Assembly (NCBI GenBank): GCA_000421005.1
Contig: ATWA01000003.1
Span: forward strand, 58,493-122,492
Direction: 5' to 3'
From: Clostridiales bacterium NK3B98
GTDB taxonomy: Bacteria; Bacillota; Clostridia; Oscillospirales; Oscillospiraceae
DNA: 64,000 bases
The position numbers and the translations under genes were made by a program. Below, piece after piece: positions 44,107-53,005 of this stretch. The notes below the pieces were generated by a model, which saw only the letters and a list, made by a program, of their open reading frames with translations, made no database searches and was not told the origin of the DNA. Numbering within the stretch: the first letter of the stretch is position 1; the number at the start of each line of letters is the position of its first letter.

Positions 44107-44448
44107 ATGACAATCCAACAATTAGAGCACTACGGAGCAAACACAAAAGACGGGCTTCGCAGGTGTCTGGACTCAGAGGAGTTTTATCTGAAAATGGTAA
44201 AGATGTTCTGCGAGAACAACGCTTTGCAGACCCTCTATGATGCTGTGGAATCCGGTGATCTTGCCGCCGCCTTTGATGCCGCCCATTCCCTGAAGGGCTC
44301 CACCGCCAACCTTGCCCTTGACCCTCTTTTCCGCCCCCTGTCTGAGCTGACAGAGCTGCTGAGAGCTCGCACCCAGATGGACTACACCGAGATGATGGCG
44401 CAGATCAAAGCAGCGCAGACAGCACTGGAAGCCATCTGCGCCGAATAA
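44107..44448 (+). CDS. Hpt-domain phosphotransfer protein
   Basis: A 113-residue four-helix protein with the Hpt motif AAHSLKGSTANLAL (phospho-His about 56). It should accept a phosphoryl group from the adjacent kinase's receiver and pass it on; no output regulator with a DNA-binding domain is next to it. GGAGG precedes the ATG. Confidence 0.9.
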   Translation: MTIQQLEHYGANTKDGLRRCLDSEEFYLKMVKMFCENNALQTLYDAVESGDLAAAFDAAHSLKGSTANLALDPLFRPLSELTELLRARTQMDYTEMMAQIKAAQTALEAICAE

Positions 44449-44470
44449 CTCTTACGGAGATGGCTGCACG

Positions 44471-44953
44471 ATGAACGGACACGGTGAGAAGGCGAAAGAG
44501 CTGTTTTTTCAGGGGTACAACTGCGCCCAGTCGGTGCTCTGTGCGTTTGAAGACGTGACCGGATTGGACCGGGAGACATCCGCAAGGCTAGCCAGCTCTT
44601 TCGGCGGCGGTATGGGACGGCTCCGGGAGGTTTGCGGCACCATGAGCGGAGCGCTGATGGTGCTGGGGCTGGTTTTGGGCTATGATGATCCACGAAACCC
44701 CCAGGCAAAGCGTGCACACTATCATCTGGTGCAGGAATTTGCCCGTCGGTTCCGGGAACGCAACGGCTCCATCCTCTGCCGGGAATTGCTGCGTGGGGTG
44801 GAGACTGTCCCGGGGAATGACCCGGAGGAGCGGACGGCGGAATACTACCGGAAGCGTCCCTGTCCGGAGCTGGCACGCATGGCGGCGGAGATGGTGGATG
44901 AGCTGCTGGCCGAAAACCAGAGCTGCAAACAGGGTATCACCACCCACAGCTAG
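44471..44953 (+). CDS. C_GCAxxG_C_C family redox-type protein
   Basis: A 160-residue protein of the C_GCxxG_C_C group: YNCAQSVLCAF near the N-terminus, FGGGMGRLREVCGTMSGALMVLGL (about 37-60), and later Cys residues (ILCRELL, RPCPELA). These proteins are often near redox or metal genes, and the Cys may bind an Fe-S cluster. A signature residue varies (GG-M-G in place of GGG-x-GC). No clear link with the kinase genes. Confidence 0.85.
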   Translation: MNGHGEKAKELFFQGYNCAQSVLCAFEDVTGLDRETSARLASSFGGGMGRLREVCGTMSGALMVLGLVLGYDDPRNPQAKRAHYHLVQEFARRFRERNGSILCRELLRGVETVPGNDPEERTAEYYRKRPCPELARMAAEMVDELLAENQSCKQGITTHS

Positions 44954-45011
44954 ACGAGACGGACGGCAATACAACGCAATCGCACAAACCCAAACACCGA
45001 AAGGAAAAACT

Positions 45012-45643
45012 ATGTCAAACGCAGCTTTACGGATGCAGGGCTGACGGAGGAGCAGCTTGTGCCGGCACTCCGCTGGATGGCGGAGCAGATTCCCGGCGGC
45101 TTTTTCGTCTATCTGGCAGACGAGAGCCAAAAGCTGCTGTATGTGAACAATGTCTGTATGCGGCTTTTCGGCTGTCAGTCTCTGGAAGAATTTCAGGCAT
45201 ATACCGGCTTTACCTTCCCCGGTCTGGTTTATCCGGATGATTACGCCCGGGTTCAATCCTCCATTGCCGAGCAGCTTGCCAATCCGGAGAACAACTACAT
45301 CGGCGACGATATGAAGCTGAAGCAGCTTCTGGGCATCCGGAAAATGACGGTGGATCATGGGGAAAACGGGCGTGTTGCCCTGGATATGTTCATCCACAGC
45401 CCCGAGGGGTACTACGACGCAGTGTAGATGGACGTGCGTATGCCGGAGATGGACGGTCTGGAGGCAACCGCCGCCATTCGTGCCCTTGACCGTCCGGACG
45501 CCAAACGGGTGCCCATCATCGCCCTCACCGCCAACGCCTTTGACGAGGATGTGCAGCAGTCCCTGCAGGCGGGCATGACCGCCCACCTGTCCAAACCGGT
45601 GGAGCCGGCACACCTGTATGAAACGCTGGAGGCGCTTATATGA
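45012..45643 (+). pseudogene. Decayed hybrid histidine kinase (PAS remnant joined to receiver remnant)
   Basis: An N-terminal PAS-like piece (IPGGFFVYLADESQKLLYVNNVCMRLFG) runs directly into the middle of a receiver domain (VDHGENGRVALDMF), so the kinase core is deleted. A TAG stop at 45425 replaces the residue before [10 protein letters not shown], and the remaining receiver ([13 protein letters not shown] and LSKPV) continues in frame to 45643. The apparent start (ATG 45012) is one base out of frame with the PAS piece. Two or three lesions make a functional gene unlikely. Confidence 0.85.
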
Positions 45644-45704
45644 CGGGAAGCGAGCTGTCTCCCGGAGAAAATCAGCGTTTTCCCGCAAAAGTGGTCTATA
45701 TTGG

Positions 45705-45733
45705 TTGACATTTCTCCCCATCTCCGCTATGAT
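45705..45733 (+). promoter_or_regulatory. Promoter of the MATE gene
   Basis: TTGACA (45705-45710), 17-base spacer, TATGAT (45728-45733). The transcript would start near 45740, just before the structured leader. Confidence 0.85.
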
Positions 45734-45737
45734 GGTC

Positions 45738-45829
45738 TGGCTTGCTCGGAGGGCAAGTCATTCATGGGAAATGACGAGCCGGATAAGGCAACAGGCTGAG
45801 ATGTCTGTTCTCTTATCCGGCTTTTTCAG
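45738..45829 (+). promoter_or_regulatory. Structured leader with terminator, candidate guanidine-IV (mepA) riboswitch
   Basis: The leader has two adjacent hairpins (CTTGC-TCGGAGG-GCAAG and TCATT-CATGGGA-AATGA), then CGAGCC, which can pair back with GGCT/CTCG of the first hairpin region. The same CGAGCC runs into the terminator stem GCCGGATAAG...CTTATCCGGC plus TTTTT. Mutually exclusive pairing like this is the logic of a transcriptional on-switch. Position before a MepA-like MATE gene in Clostridia suggests the guanidine-IV class; this identity is from memory and unverified. Confidence 0.62.
45786..45829 (+). terminator. Leader terminator before the MATE gene
   Basis: A perfect 10-bp stem (GCCGGATAAG with CTTATCCGGC), a loop of about 24 bases, and five T, ending about 20 bases before the start codon. 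Confidence 0.8.
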
Positions 45830-45850
45830 ATTTTTCAGGAGGATTCCATC

Positions 45851-47191
45851 ATGGCAAAAGAGACAGATTTTACCATAGGTCCCATTGTGGCTCCGCTGCT
45901 GCGCTTTTCCCTGCCCATTCTGCTGGCGTTGTTTTTGCAGTCTCTATACGGCGCAGTAGACCTGCTGGTGGTGGGCAAATATGCCTCGGCTGCGGATGTA
46001 TCCGGCGTGGCGGTGGGCTCTCAGATTATGATGACTCTCACCAGTTTGATCAGCTCCTTTGCCATGGGCACCACCATTCTGCTGGGGCAGAAAATCGGTG
46101 AGGGTAACCGGGAGTCCGGCGGGCAGATCATCGGCACCAGCGTGGTCACTTTTATGACGCTGGGTGCTTTGATGACCCTGCTCATCCCTCTGCTGTCCGG
46201 GACACTTGCCCGGGTGATGAACGCCCCGGCGGAAGCCTTTGCAGAGACTTCCCATTATATCGCCATCTGTGGCGGAGGTTCGGTGATGATGATTGCCTAC
46301 AACGTACTGGGCAGCATTATGCGGGGCATCGGCGACTCCAAAACCCCGCTGCTCACCGTAGTCATTGCCAGCATTTGCAACATTGCAGGGGATTTGCTGC
46401 TCATTGCCGGGCTTGGCATGGGTGCGGCCGGGGCAGCTATTGCCACAGTCTCCTCTCAGGCGATCAGCGTTCTTGCCTCTGTCCTGCTGCTGCGGCGCAG
46501 GACGCTGCCTTTTACCTTCACCCGGCAGCATCTTCGGATACATCCCTCCATTCTCCGGCGCATTACCGGCTTTGGTTTGCCCATCGCCTTACAGGATTTG
46601 TTGGTGGGGCTGTCCTTTCTGGTGATTTTGGCGATTGTCAACCAATTGGGATTGATCGCCTCCGCCGGTGTGGGGGTAGCAGAAAAGGTCTGTGGCTTTA
46701 TCATGCTGGCTCCTGCCGCCTTTATGCAGTCCATGAGCGCATTCGTGGCGCAGAACCACGGAGCGGGTCGTCATGACCGGGCGGTGCTGGGGCTGAAAAT
46801 CGCCATTGGTCTTTCCACCGTATTCGGTGTGGTTATGTTTGTACTCGCCTACTTCCGGGGAGATTTGCTCTGCGGCATCTTCTCCAACGAAAGGGAGGTG
46901 GTGCAGGCAGGGTTTGACTATCTCCGGGCTTACGCCATTGACTGCCTGTTTACCTGCTTCCTGTTCTGCTTTATCGGCTTTTACAACGGCATGGGCTACA
47001 CCGCCTTTGTCATGGCGCAAGGCATCGGGGCGGCTTTTCTCATCCGCATCCCGGTCGCCTACTATATGAGCGTTACCACCGGACGGCTGTTCTACATCGG
47101 ATTGGGGATTCCCTGCGCCACCATTGTGCAGATTACACTCTGTTTTCTGTTTTATGCCCGCATACGGCTGCATGAGTCTGCACGCAAATAA
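45851..47191 (+). CDS. MATE-family multidrug/cation efflux transporter
   Basis: A 446-residue, 12-helix exporter of the NorM/DinF/MepA superfamily; it swaps Na+ or H+ for organic cations. The first half begins PIVAPLLRFSLPILLALFLQSLYGAVDLLVVGKY, and the internal repeat starts near residue 240 (ITGFGLPIALQDLLVGLSF), both standard. GGAGG lies 7 bases before the ATG. A structured leader with a terminator controls it; if that is a guanidine-IV switch, guanidinium compounds would be the substrate. Confidence 0.93.
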   Translation: MAKETDFTIGPIVAPLLRFSLPILLALFLQSLYGAVDLLVVGKYASAADVSGVAVGSQIMMTLTSLISSFAMGTTILLGQKIGEGNRESGGQIIGTSVVTFMTLGALMTLLIPLLSGTLARVMNAPAEAFAETSHYIAICGGGSVMMIAYNVLGSIMRGIGDSKTPLLTVVIASICNIAGDLLLIAGLGMGAAGAAIATVSSQAISVLASVLLLRRRTLPFTFTRQHLRIHPSILRRITGFGLPIALQDLLVGLSFLVILAIVNQLGLIASAGVGVAEKVCGFIMLAPAAFMQSMSAFVAQNHGAGRHDRAVLGLKIAIGLSTVFGVVMFVLAYFRGDLLCGIFSNEREVVQAGFDYLRAYAIDCLFTCFLFCFIGFYNGMGYTAFVMAQGIGAAFLIRIPVAYYMSVTTGRLFYIGLGIPCATIVQITLCFLFYARIRLHESARK

Positions 47192-47829
47192 AGCGGACTC
47201 AATCACGCACAGGGCGGGACAGGGAATAAAGAGAGGAAATAGGGCTGATATTCCAACGCATTTCAGGGCAGTTTTTCTGCCAGCCATGAAATGGGGAGCC
47301 GTTTATGCAGTTCGTCATTGTGTTCGTTACAGGACGTCGTTTGAACCGCTGATAGGGGTAAACTTTGGGGAAGCAAAATTGTGTCTAATAATTTTTCCGA
47401 ACTTTTTGGCTCGAAAATGTCCAAATAGTAGAAAAAATCCCTCGCATTTCAAACAAATACGATGGATTCAAAAGCGCGGAAGGAGGGATTTGAATTACGG
47501 GGTTTCGCATTATTGCAGATGATATGCTCTATTATTGCTGAAAGGCGGCAGATTTCGACACTATTTGCTCCAGTAAATCCATGGGTTTTCTCAATGTGCT
47601 ATCGTGTAAGGGGTGGAAATTGGGGTGGAGAATGGGCTTTGATTTGCAGCAGTAATACTTTAGTTCAAGCTCTGATGGTGTTTTTGCTTCACTCCCCCAG
47701 CATTCCAATCAGAACGTGAAAGCTCTACAGCCCACTCTGCATAGCCTCAACAATCTCAGCCGCCAGTACATCCGGCTTGGGAAGATGATCCATGTCGGCG
47801 CCCGTCATGAGGTACCGACGCGAAACTTC
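47192..47829. other. Long intergenic region with possible degenerate tRNA-like remnant
   Basis: There is no supported gene in this stretch. Around 47464-47500 the minus strand reads like the 3' end of a decayed tRNA (TTCAAATCCCTCC), but the T stem does not pair. A similar sequence occurs at 57524-57562. The rest is lower in GC with no promoter or terminator that stands out. Confidence 0.45.
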
Positions 47830-49260
47830 TCAAAACGAAAAGTCCAGGATATCGATCTTTCCTTTTCCCTCATAGCAGAGATACAGAGGATGCGTCCCGG
47901 TGCATGGGACCATAGGGGCTGTGTACGATTTCCAGTCCTTGGAGGGGCAAAGTCCGATCTGAGCAAGGGCTTCGCCCTTCGCTTCGGTGCGGACAAACAG
48001 AGTTCCTTTTCCCGAGCCCCGCATACGAACCGTAATCCGTTCCGCTCCGGTCAAGTCAAAATACTTAAATCCCGCAACAAGTCCGTCCTTGCCATTTGCG
48101 ATGTACGACCGGGGCGGCGTGCCGCCTTTTTCCGGGTCATAGTCCGGCCCGTCCTGCGTGATATAGGGGTGACGGTTCATCATAGCCAAAGGGTGGGAGT
48201 AGGTGGGCGTCAGCTTTCCGTAGAGATTGCAGGCGATACCTGCGGAGAAGCATCCCTCCGCCTTGAGGGGACCGCCATTGAGACCACAGGAAGTCAGCTC
48301 CACCTGCGGGATACTGCCGTCAGGCAGGATGGTGACCTCTTCCGCGCCGCCCTGACGGGAGCAGATGCTGCGATTGGTCTCCCGGTGGTAGAAGATATAG
48401 TATTTGCCGTTGATGGACTCCAATCCGCCGTGGTTGTTGCCGAAGCAGTTGAGGGGTTTGCCCTCTTTGCCGGGGAAGAGATCGCAGTTGGACACCACCA
48501 CGCCGCCGTAACAAAAACCGCCGTCCGGGCGCTCACTCACGGCATAGCAGAGCTCATGGTTTGTGAGTGAGGAATAGACAAGATAATAGCGCCCGCCGAT
48601 CTTGCGAATGGAACTGGCCTCGAAAAATTCATGACCCTCAAAACCCGTGCCCTCCGATTCGCCCAGCAGGGGCAGCAGCTTTTTCGGCTCGGTTTTCAGT
48701 GTGAGCATATCGTCGCACAGCGTCATAACCACCGAGGCCTTCGGCTCCTTACCGATTTCCTTTCTCGTACGGGGGCCGTTGCCGGAATAGAGATAGATCT
48801 CCCCATCGTTGTCCACAAATACGCCCGGGTCAAAAGCAATCGTGTCGCCCGGGCGCTCACCGAGGATGCCGCCTTTGTTATCCTTCACAAGACCGTAAAA
48901 CGCATACTGACCGGCAGGTGTGTCGCAGACTGCAACGCCGATGGATTTGATTTTGTCGTCCGGGCAATAATAAAGAAAAAAGCGCCCGTCCTTGCCCTGC
49001 ACCACATCCGGCGCCCAGAGCTCATGCTTGCCATTTGCCATGCGTGGGTCCTGGGTTTTTTTGTAGATCACACCCTCATAGCGCCAGTCCGTCAAATCGG
49101 TAACCGGTGCGGACCAGCAGACATAGTCGTTGGGGCAAAACTTTTTGCCGTCAAACGCATCATGACTGCCGTATAGATAGACCCGCTCCCCAAATACATG
49201 GGGCTCCCCGTCGGGAACGTATTCCCACAGTGGAAGATAGGGATTAAAAACCTGCTTCAT
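47830..49260 (-). CDS. Glycoside hydrolase family 43 protein with C-terminal carbohydrate-binding-like domain
   Basis: A 476-residue cytoplasmic enzyme (no signal peptide). The five-bladed propeller begins NPYLPLWEYVPDGEPHVFGERVYLYGSHD; likely catalytic residues are the Asp in the first motif (PDGEP), the Asp of AFDPGVF and the Glu in HEFFEASSI (about 217). Residues 350-476 resemble a CBM6-like beta-sandwich. Expected activity is beta-xylosidase or alpha-L-arabinofuranosidase. It is 13 bases after the GH2 gene and co-transcribed with it. Confidence 0.88.
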   Translation of the reverse strand: MKQVFNPYLPLWEYVPDGEPHVFGERVYLYGSHDAFDGKKFCPNDYVCWSAPVTDLTDWRYEGVIYKKTQDPRMANGKHELWAPDVVQGKDGRFFLYYCPDDKIKSIGVAVCDTPAGQYAFYGLVKDNKGGILGERPGDTIAFDPGVFVDNDGEIYLYSGNGPRTRKEIGKEPKASVVMTLCDDMLTLKTEPKKLLPLLGESEGTGFEGHEFFEASSIRKIGGRYYLVYSSLTNHELCYAVSERPDGGFCYGGVVVSNCDLFPGKEGKPLNCFGNNHGGLESINGKYYIFYHRETNRSICSRQGGAEEVTILPDGSIPQVELTSCGLNGGPLKAEGCFSAGIACNLYGKLTPTYSHPLAMMNRHPYITQDGPDYDPEKGGTPPRSYIANGKDGLVAGFKYFDLTGAERITVRMRGSGKGTLFVRTEAKGEALAQIGLCPSKDWKSYTAPMVPCTGTHPLYLCYEGKGKIDILDFSF

Positions 49261-49273
49261 AAACGCACCTCAT

Positions 49274-51574
49274 TTACGCAATTGGGATCTGCGCTGACAC
49301 GGTATCTCTGCCGTCTGAGGCATTTACCTTGACCGTTCCTGCAACGCCAGAGCGGACGACAGCCAGCGCTCGACCATAGTAGGTGGTAAAGCTGCCTGTA
49401 TGGTACTGTTCCTCATGGCAGGGATTGGCACTGCCAAAGGCCAGCAGTTCGCCACCCTCTACGCTGACTGTCAGCCTGCGGTCTGCGTTGGACTCCACGA
49501 TCTCGTTTTCTCCCTCAATCTGGATGGGAATATACACGATCTCTCCCGGTTGTACTTCCTGCTTCTCCGGGCGGACTGCGATACGGAAAGGCCCTCTCGC
49601 AGAGGTGAGCACACTGCGGCCGGTTTCTTTGCCGGACGCATCGTAGGCAATGGCAATGAGAATACCCGGTGCGTATTTTACCTTGTAGATCGCCTTGCAT
49701 TCCCTGAGCTTTTTCTTGCCCAGATTTCTGCCATTGAGATATAGCTCCACGGTGGTCTGATCGGAGTAAACCTCCACTTCCGTCCGATTTCCCTCACAGC
49801 CGTCCCAGCTCCAACTCAGGATGGCGTTAGTGCCGCGCCAGACGGACTTGGAGGGACGAACGCCGGGATGGTTTGCAGGCTTGACGGCAATCACCGGCTT
49901 GTCCTCCAACCCCCAAACGGTGGAGGCGTACTTGCAGGAGCCGTCCGGGTTGCCCAGAATGTCAATCACTCCTGCGCCAGCCAGAATCCATGGATAGGGA
50001 CGGTTAAAGGGCATACCGCCGGTGTAGCTCCATGCGCCGATGCCCGCTTCTCCCAAATAGTCCCAGCTGGTCCACATGAAGTCGCCGATGAGATAGGGGT
50101 ATTTTTTTACCATCTGCCAGTTCTTCCAGATGTCCTGAGGGAAAGTCTCGGAGCCGAAGACCACCCGGTCAGGGTGCGCCTTTGCCTCCAGCGGATAGCG
50201 CCCGGAGCCGTAGTTGTAGCCGGCAATATCCAAGCTGTCCAAAAATGGGGTGGTCAATGCGTCCACCTTCTTGGAATTGCCGCCCTTGTTCATCCCAGAG
50301 CCCACAAAGGAGGCCATGATATTGAACATGAGACTGGCGTTCTGCCCTTCCTTCTCCGGCTTGCCCTCACCGCCGCCGGTTTTCTGCTCCCCGTCCTGAT
50401 AGATACCCTGCCCTTTTGCCGCACGACCAATAATCATCAGGTTGGTGCCACAGGTGACGGGACGAGTGGGGTCAAGGCGATGACAAAGCTCCACCATCTT
50501 CCTTCCGGTCTCTACGCCTTTCGCTTCTGCAGGCTCGGCTACCTCGTTGCCTATGGAGTAGAGAACGACGGAGGGGTGGTTGAAGTCCCGCTCCACCATG
50601 GCGGCAGTATCCGCTTCCCAGCATTTCTCGAAGTCCACGCCGTAGTCGTAGGGGTTCTTGCGGTTGTACCACATGTCGAAGGTCTCGTCCATGACGTACA
50701 TGCCGTATTTATCGCAGGCATCCAGCATAGCTTTGGAGGCAGGATTATGGCTGGAGCGGATGGCATTAAAGCCGTTTTCCTTCAGGATCCGCACCCGGCG
50801 CTCTTCGCTCTCAGCGTAGGTGGCAGCGCCGAGAATACCGCTATCGTGGTGGACGCAGCCGCCCCGCAGCAGCGTCTCCTTTCCGTTGATGAACAGACCC
50901 TTGTTGGACCATTTGATTTCACGAATGCCAAAGGGGATCTTCATGCTATCCCCATCCCCCGCTGTGATCTTTGCGGTGTAGAGATACGGCGTCTCATCGC
51001 TCCACAGCTTTGCGTCAGGGATGGTCAGCTCAAAGCTTGTCCCTTCGCCGGTGATGCCGTCCACATCCGCTTTGACGGAGACAGGGCTTTCGATCTTCAC
51101 CACAGCAGGATGGATGGATACCGTGCTGATCTTCACACTTTCCGGGCGCAGACCGCCCTTTTCGCAGATATGCAGCCACACCGGGCGGTAAATGCCGGAG
51201 CCAGAGTACCAACGGGAGTTGGGCAGCCTGGAGTTGTCGGCAACTACCGTCAGCGTGTTCTCCCCGCCGTAGTGCAACCCGCTCAGCTCCGCAAAAAAGC
51301 CGGTATAGCCATAGGCATGGAAGCATAGTTCGTTTCCGTTCAGGGATACAGTCGCATTTTTATACACGCCCTCAAACTCGATCAGAATGTCCCTGCCTTC
51401 CCACTCGGTCGGAGCGGTGAAGGTTTTTTCATAGGTATAGACCCCGCCGGGGAAATAGCCATGACCGCCGTTGGAGGTGTCCTTGCTCCGCTTTTCTGAG
51501 ATCTGTGCGTCGTGGGGCAGGGTAATTGCCTGGCCGTTGCAAATCCAACCCTTGTTCAGTGAAAGTGTTTTCAT
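49274..51574 (-). CDS. Glycoside hydrolase family 2 enzyme (beta-galactosidase/glucuronidase-like)
   Basis: A 766-residue cytoplasmic enzyme with the GH2 order: sugar-binding jelly roll (WICNGQAITLPHDAQI, YFPGGVYTYEKTF), Ig-like domain (RLPNSRWYSGSGIYRPVWL), then the TIM barrel with acid/base Glu in YSIGNEVAEP (about 343) and nucleophile Glu in VFGSETFP (about 475). C-terminal beta domains follow, including DUF4982-like WDGCEG and IGV-like parts. AGGAGG is 5 bases before the ATG at 51574. The substrate is not settled by sequence. Confidence 0.9.
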   Translation of the reverse strand: MKTLSLNKGWICNGQAITLPHDAQISEKRSKDTSNGGHGYFPGGVYTYEKTFTAPTEWEGRDILIEFEGVYKNATVSLNGNELCFHAYGYTGFFAELSGLHYGGENTLTVVADNSRLPNSRWYSGSGIYRPVWLHICEKGGLRPESVKISTVSIHPAVVKIESPVSVKADVDGITGEGTSFELTIPDAKLWSDETPYLYTAKITAGDGDSMKIPFGIREIKWSNKGLFINGKETLLRGGCVHHDSGILGAATYAESEERRVRILKENGFNAIRSSHNPASKAMLDACDKYGMYVMDETFDMWYNRKNPYDYGVDFEKCWEADTAAMVERDFNHPSVVLYSIGNEVAEPAEAKGVETGRKMVELCHRLDPTRPVTCGTNLMIIGRAAKGQGIYQDGEQKTGGGEGKPEKEGQNASLMFNIMASFVGSGMNKGGNSKKVDALTTPFLDSLDIAGYNYGSGRYPLEAKAHPDRVVFGSETFPQDIWKNWQMVKKYPYLIGDFMWTSWDYLGEAGIGAWSYTGGMPFNRPYPWILAGAGVIDILGNPDGSCKYASTVWGLEDKPVIAVKPANHPGVRPSKSVWRGTNAILSWSWDGCEGNRTEVEVYSDQTTVELYLNGRNLGKKKLRECKAIYKVKYAPGILIAIAYDASGKETGRSVLTSARGPFRIAVRPEKQEVQPGEIVYIPIQIEGENEIVESNADRRLTVSVEGGELLAFGSANPCHEEQYHTGSFTTYYGRALAVVRSGVAGTVKVNASDGRDTVSAQIPIA

Positions 51575-51693
51575 GTTATCCTCCTGTCTGAAAATGCTCC
51601 TCTGCTGCAATGATCAAATGATAGCTTTGAATCTCTCATGATCATTGTAACAGAGGAGCTGTTCTGTATTCTATAAGCGGTGTGCCAATTTTA

Positions 51694-52892
51694 TTAATTA
51701 TGTATAAAATCGTTTTGGTTGGCTTTGCGATAGGCAAGCGGACTCATCCCATACCATGCAAGGAAGCAGGAGCCGAAGTAGCTTTGGGAAGAAAAACCGT
51801 TATATTGAGCAATTTCCGATATGGAGTGGGTGGAATACCGAAGCATCTGCGCGGCATGACGGCACCTGATCTTTTGTATGTGCTGTTGTATTGTGATCCC
51901 TTCCGTCTCCCGGAAAAGACGGGAGAGGTAGGTTCGGCTGATCCCAATGGCCGGGGCGATCTCGCTTACCTCCAGCTTTCTGCGAAAATGCTTCTCGATG
52001 TATCTTTTGCAGGACTCCACATAGGAAAGCGCACTTTTCTCCTCTTTGGAGCGTCTGACCAGCTCCGTGAACTCAATCATGGCGCCATACGACAGTCCAA
52101 CCACGCCTTCTCCCTTGCTTGCGGCTTTACCCACTCTGTTAAGATAAACGGCACCTAGCTCATGAGCAGTCTCCACGGGAACGCCGCCCGCAATGGCAGC
52201 TCTCGTCAAGAGTGTGATGGTGGAAACCGCCATATACTCGCTCTCTTTGGTTTGGGTAAGACTGAGCTCCATGATCTCTTCTGATGCAGGGACGGATCCG
52301 GAAAGCAAATCTTTGAGCGATTCGGTATCACCGTTTTCAACCACTTGTAAAAGGGCATTTTCAAAGTCTGCGCCAATTTGGTAGGTCCGCTCGTTTTCCG
52401 ACTGATTCAGCTGATAGGATTCCAGATCGTTACCACTCTGCCACTGCTCAAGAACATCGATGCTGAGCGGAAACTTATCGTGAACAGCAGGAGTGCCGGT
52501 AAAGTGACAATAGGCCAGCTTCATATACTGCGTCAGGGTGGCAAGATCCGTTTTTGCGACAGGCATGTTCCCATCCGACTTCTGTTCCGCTTCGCCTTTT
52601 TGCAGGCGGTTCCTTGATGCGGAACCGATTGCTGCAGGACCGATAGCAAGGGAAAAAGGGCCGATTGGGATCACACCGTAAAAAACCTGTTCATCTGCGA
52701 AATAGATATTTGCGTGCCTTTGCGTAGATGTCTCTCCAAGGCCGCTCGGAGTTCGTCATCCATCAGACAGGGATGGGAGGAAGAGTTGCTGCTGGCCCAG
52801 GCGTACTCGCCAGCTCTTTCTGTCAGCCAGAGAACCACCGGGATTCCCGAAAGATCGCTGAGGATTTGAAGAAATCCGATATCATTTTTCAT
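51694..52892 (-). pseudogene. AraC-family regulator with a frameshift
   Basis: The C-terminal AraC DNA-binding domain is complete (YIEKHFRRKLEVSEIAPAIGISRTYLSRLFRETEG and the second helix-turn-helix ending GMSPLAYRKAN). The N-terminal sensor domain is split: the upstream frame (from about 52892) ends in NRFFTV at 52671. The downstream frame continues GVIPIGPFSLAIGP, the expected next residues, in another frame. The break falls at a run of six T on the minus strand (52685-52680). A single-base slip would restore one protein. The downstream part alone could start at GTG 52674. It probably regulates the GH2/GH43 genes. Confidence 0.75.
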
Positions 52893-52956
52893 GAAATCTG
52901 TGATACTTTCCTGTTGAGAACGAATGGTCTCCACCCCCTCTGTATGATTTTCTTTT

Positions 52957-52985
52957 ATGTTACCATGTCGGTGAAAAGAAGTCAA
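52957..52985 (-). promoter_or_regulatory. Promoter of the AraC regulator
   Basis: Minus-strand TTGACT (52985-52980), 17-base spacer, TAACAT (52962-52957). Confidence 0.6.
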
Positions 52986-53005
52986 AGAACAGTGTCAATT
53001 AAAGA

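Noticed and set aside
44588..45721. A 377-codon minus-strand open frame
   Set aside because: Antisense to the C_GCAxxG_C_C gene and to the kinase remnant; no ribosome site or domain.
47462..47719. 85-codon frame containing KEGFELRGF
   Set aside because: Such peptides arise from tRNA-end-like DNA read in the wrong strand; no ribosome site and no conserved protein recognised.
49868..51328. A 486-codon plus-strand open frame
   Set aside because: Shadow of the GH2 gene; no start signal or recognisable domain.
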